Origin: Eukaryota sp. TZLM1-RC
Taxonomy: Eukaryota; Metamonada: BaSk clade
Length of the DNA: 64,000 bases
Assembly: GCA_040285825.1 (NCBI GenBank)
Contig: JAUPSS010000004.1
Coordinates: 4,533,658-4,597,657 of the forward strand
Direction of reading: 5' to 3'
The position numbers were made by a program, and so were the translations under genes. The notes below the pieces were generated by a model. The model saw only the letters and a program-made list of their open reading frames with translations, ran no database searches and was not told where the DNA came from. Shown here piece by piece: positions 62,081 through 64,000 of the stretch (its first letter is position 1; every line of letters starts with the position of its first letter).

Positions 62081-64000
62081 CCAACCAATAATTAAAAGAA
62101 TTAGTTGAACTTTTTGCTTTTGTATGTGAGTAACCTAATTTTAAAAATTATGCCGTCAGGGAAATTAAATTTATTTAAATTCTAATGATCATTCTTTTGT
62201 TTGTTTGATTATTGTAGATCAATCACAATATTATGTTTCCCCACCAGCTCTTCTTCATTGTAACTTATGTCCCTTAAAAGCTATTGTATCGATGGTTCGT
62301 TTGAAATGCTAGTCATCCGATTGGATTCTTTGGTTCAATCCAAAAAAACTTGATGTTTGATGGTGTTGATTATGATCCATATATTGTTAACTTCTCAGTT
62401 TTTCCAAATGTTGAGGTTGTTAAGCTTGGTGGAAGATCGAAATCTCATAAATTTTCTATATATCTGGAACATTTATTTATTTATCTCAAAATTCTACAAC
62501 TTGATTGTAGCACCAATACTGAACAATTACCCACTTCACTAGTGACCTTAGTACTGAACAATGATGGTATTGAGGTTTTATTATTTATTGTTTATTTATT
62601 TATTTGAGATTTTACTTCTGAATACTTATCTATGCATGAATGTAAAAGAAAAATCAGAAACATCATGTCCCAAATTGGCAAACATAAGATTTACCTTTTG
62701 CCAAGTTTTCTGTCAATAGTGCCTAACGAAAATTATAATGTGTTTCCCAATGAATTACTCAACATCTTTGATTAACAAAATGAATTTTAGAAGAAGAACA
62801 ATAACAACACACTATATAAGAATTTGCTGGCCGTGTTTGGGGCACAAATCTGGAACCTGCTTGTGTTTCTGCACACAGCCTCTTTATGGAAAGGAACATT
62901 TCTTTGTGTGTATATTTTAGAGGCTGATGACCTATTTGATACATAATTTTTTCAACTTTTGTTGGGTAACTAGGGGTCTTTTAATTAGAATACTTAACGG
63001 TTTTGTATCTCGAGGTATGTTGATGTTTTTGTCTTTTAGTCACAACGCTAGTGTTCTATTTGTTATTTAACCTTACTTTTCAATGATTTTTTTAAATCGA
63101 TTCTAGTATTCCATTATTGAATAATTAGTATTTATCATAACTATTTATCAATGATTATTATTATCTGAATAATAGAAGCGTGAAAATGTCCAATAAACAC
63201 AAGAAACGATCAAGGTTGGAATAAGTTTCATCCTGTTATATAAATCATCTTCATTTATTTTCATGACTTGGATTTAAGGTCACTCTTCATAGAATTGCTC
63301 AAACTCAACTTCGATTTTGATGTCACTAAATATGAGCAGATTGTGTCTGAACAGGAATGATCCAGATCTTTGATTGCTGATCTTTGGTTTTCAGTCATTG
63401 ATGGAATCAATTCAATCAATTCTGATTGTCCACAACAAGAAAGTTGGTGCACTGACTACCAGTAGTCTTCTGGCTATCGATGTCTCTCAAGGAAAATGAT
63501 CAGCAGAAAATTATTCACTGTTTATACACCGAATTCACTGCGAATTACCACAGATGATTTACCAAGCCAGCTTTGGTTGCAACTTCAAATGCAAAGAAAT
63601 TTGACCAATTTTTCACTTATGTATATGAACCTCCTTAAATCGTACAAAACCAATACATTTACCAAAGTTTTTGTAATTGAAGTTGTAATTCCAATGACCT
63701 TTATTGTAACTCATTTTGTTATCTCACAACAAATCTCCTTTGTTGGAATATTTTCATTCTTGTGTTAGTGAGCATTAGTGGTAAGAACTGGTCTAAAATT
63801 CAATAATTGAGCAACTCAGTGAGTTAACAGTCACTGTTTAATGAATTTTTATCGGAAGAATTCCTTCAAGGTTGAATTCCTCAGCAAAAGAGAATGTCTA
63901 CTGATAAAGAACCTTCAAGAGTGTTATCCCAATTGTCAAGTGACTAGAGCACTTTTGCAAGTGTTTTCACATTGATTAACATGAGCTGAAAAAGAAACAA
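62081..64000. other. Gene-poor end of window
   Basis: No gene is firmly supported. Around 62350-62600 (plus) the ORF has a leucine-rich-repeat-like rhythm (VEVVKLGG, LKILQLDC, LVTLVLNND), perhaps a decayed LRR protein. ORFs at 62738-62944 and 63261-63768 are short and unrecognised. No RNA gene was found. Confidence 0.3.

Noticed and set aside
1-64000. tRNA and rRNA genes
   Set aside because: I looked for the T-arm motif (GGTTCRANYCC-like) and for conserved rRNA stretches and saw none; a covariance-model scan would be decisive.

Overview
This window is nuclear DNA of an intron-poor, AT-rich unicellular eukaryote. It carries eukaryote-only genes: RNA polymerase II RPB2, Rab1, centrin, SWI3, IES6/INO80C, Sof1/DCAF13, CBP20 and MLF. 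TAA, TAG and TGA all end genes, so the standard code fits. Centrin and an outer-dynein-arm docking subunit indicate a flagellated cell. The alanyl-tRNA synthetase is of the archaeal type, which is known from diplomonads and parabasalids. Introns are tiny (28-38 nt) with a branch-point-like motif fused to the 3' splice site. Together these suggest a metamonad or similar anaerobic flagellate; that assignment is inference.

Layout. 0-2.4 kb: archaeal-type AlaRS, cut by the window edge. 2.6-6.7 kb: a small unknown gene, a Fanzor relic and stacked non-LTR retrotransposon remains. 6.8-10.4 kb: RPB2. 10.5-14.5 kb: a LINE copy with target-site duplication (TSD), a transposon-like HTH relic, a collapsed Ty3/gypsy-like element. 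15-19.2 kb: coiled-coil protein, MLF, spliced Rab1. 19.8-22 kb: one LINE nested inside another. 22-27.3 kb: probable Nup160-like protein, PCNA-like clamp, YbjN-fold protein. 27.8-31 kb: dispersed repeat and the longest LINE copy. 31.3-38.5 kb: Sof1, START-domain protein, Fanzor relic, RING-kinase-Sel1-RRM fusion, IES6. 39.8-41.9 kb: relics, then a LINE copy with TSD. 41.9-45.4 kb: Trm5-like methyltransferase and a large propeller-like protein. 46.1-49.6 kb: a LINE hit by a second LINE and by a Mutator-like element, both with TSDs. 49.7-52.7 kb: membrane protein and ODA docking protein. 52.7-60.6 kb: two Fanzor families around centrin and SWI3. 60.9-61.3 kb: CBP20 lacking its usual tail. 61.5-64 kb: relics only.

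Housekeeping genes are intact single ORFs or have a few micro-introns. Almost everything between them is mobile DNA: three families of non-LTR elements with a C-terminal restriction-like endonuclease, a MULE, a gypsy-like remnant, and five copies of TnpB-like Fanzor genes. All Fanzor copies look inactivated. Every one ends close upstream of a host gene on the same strand.
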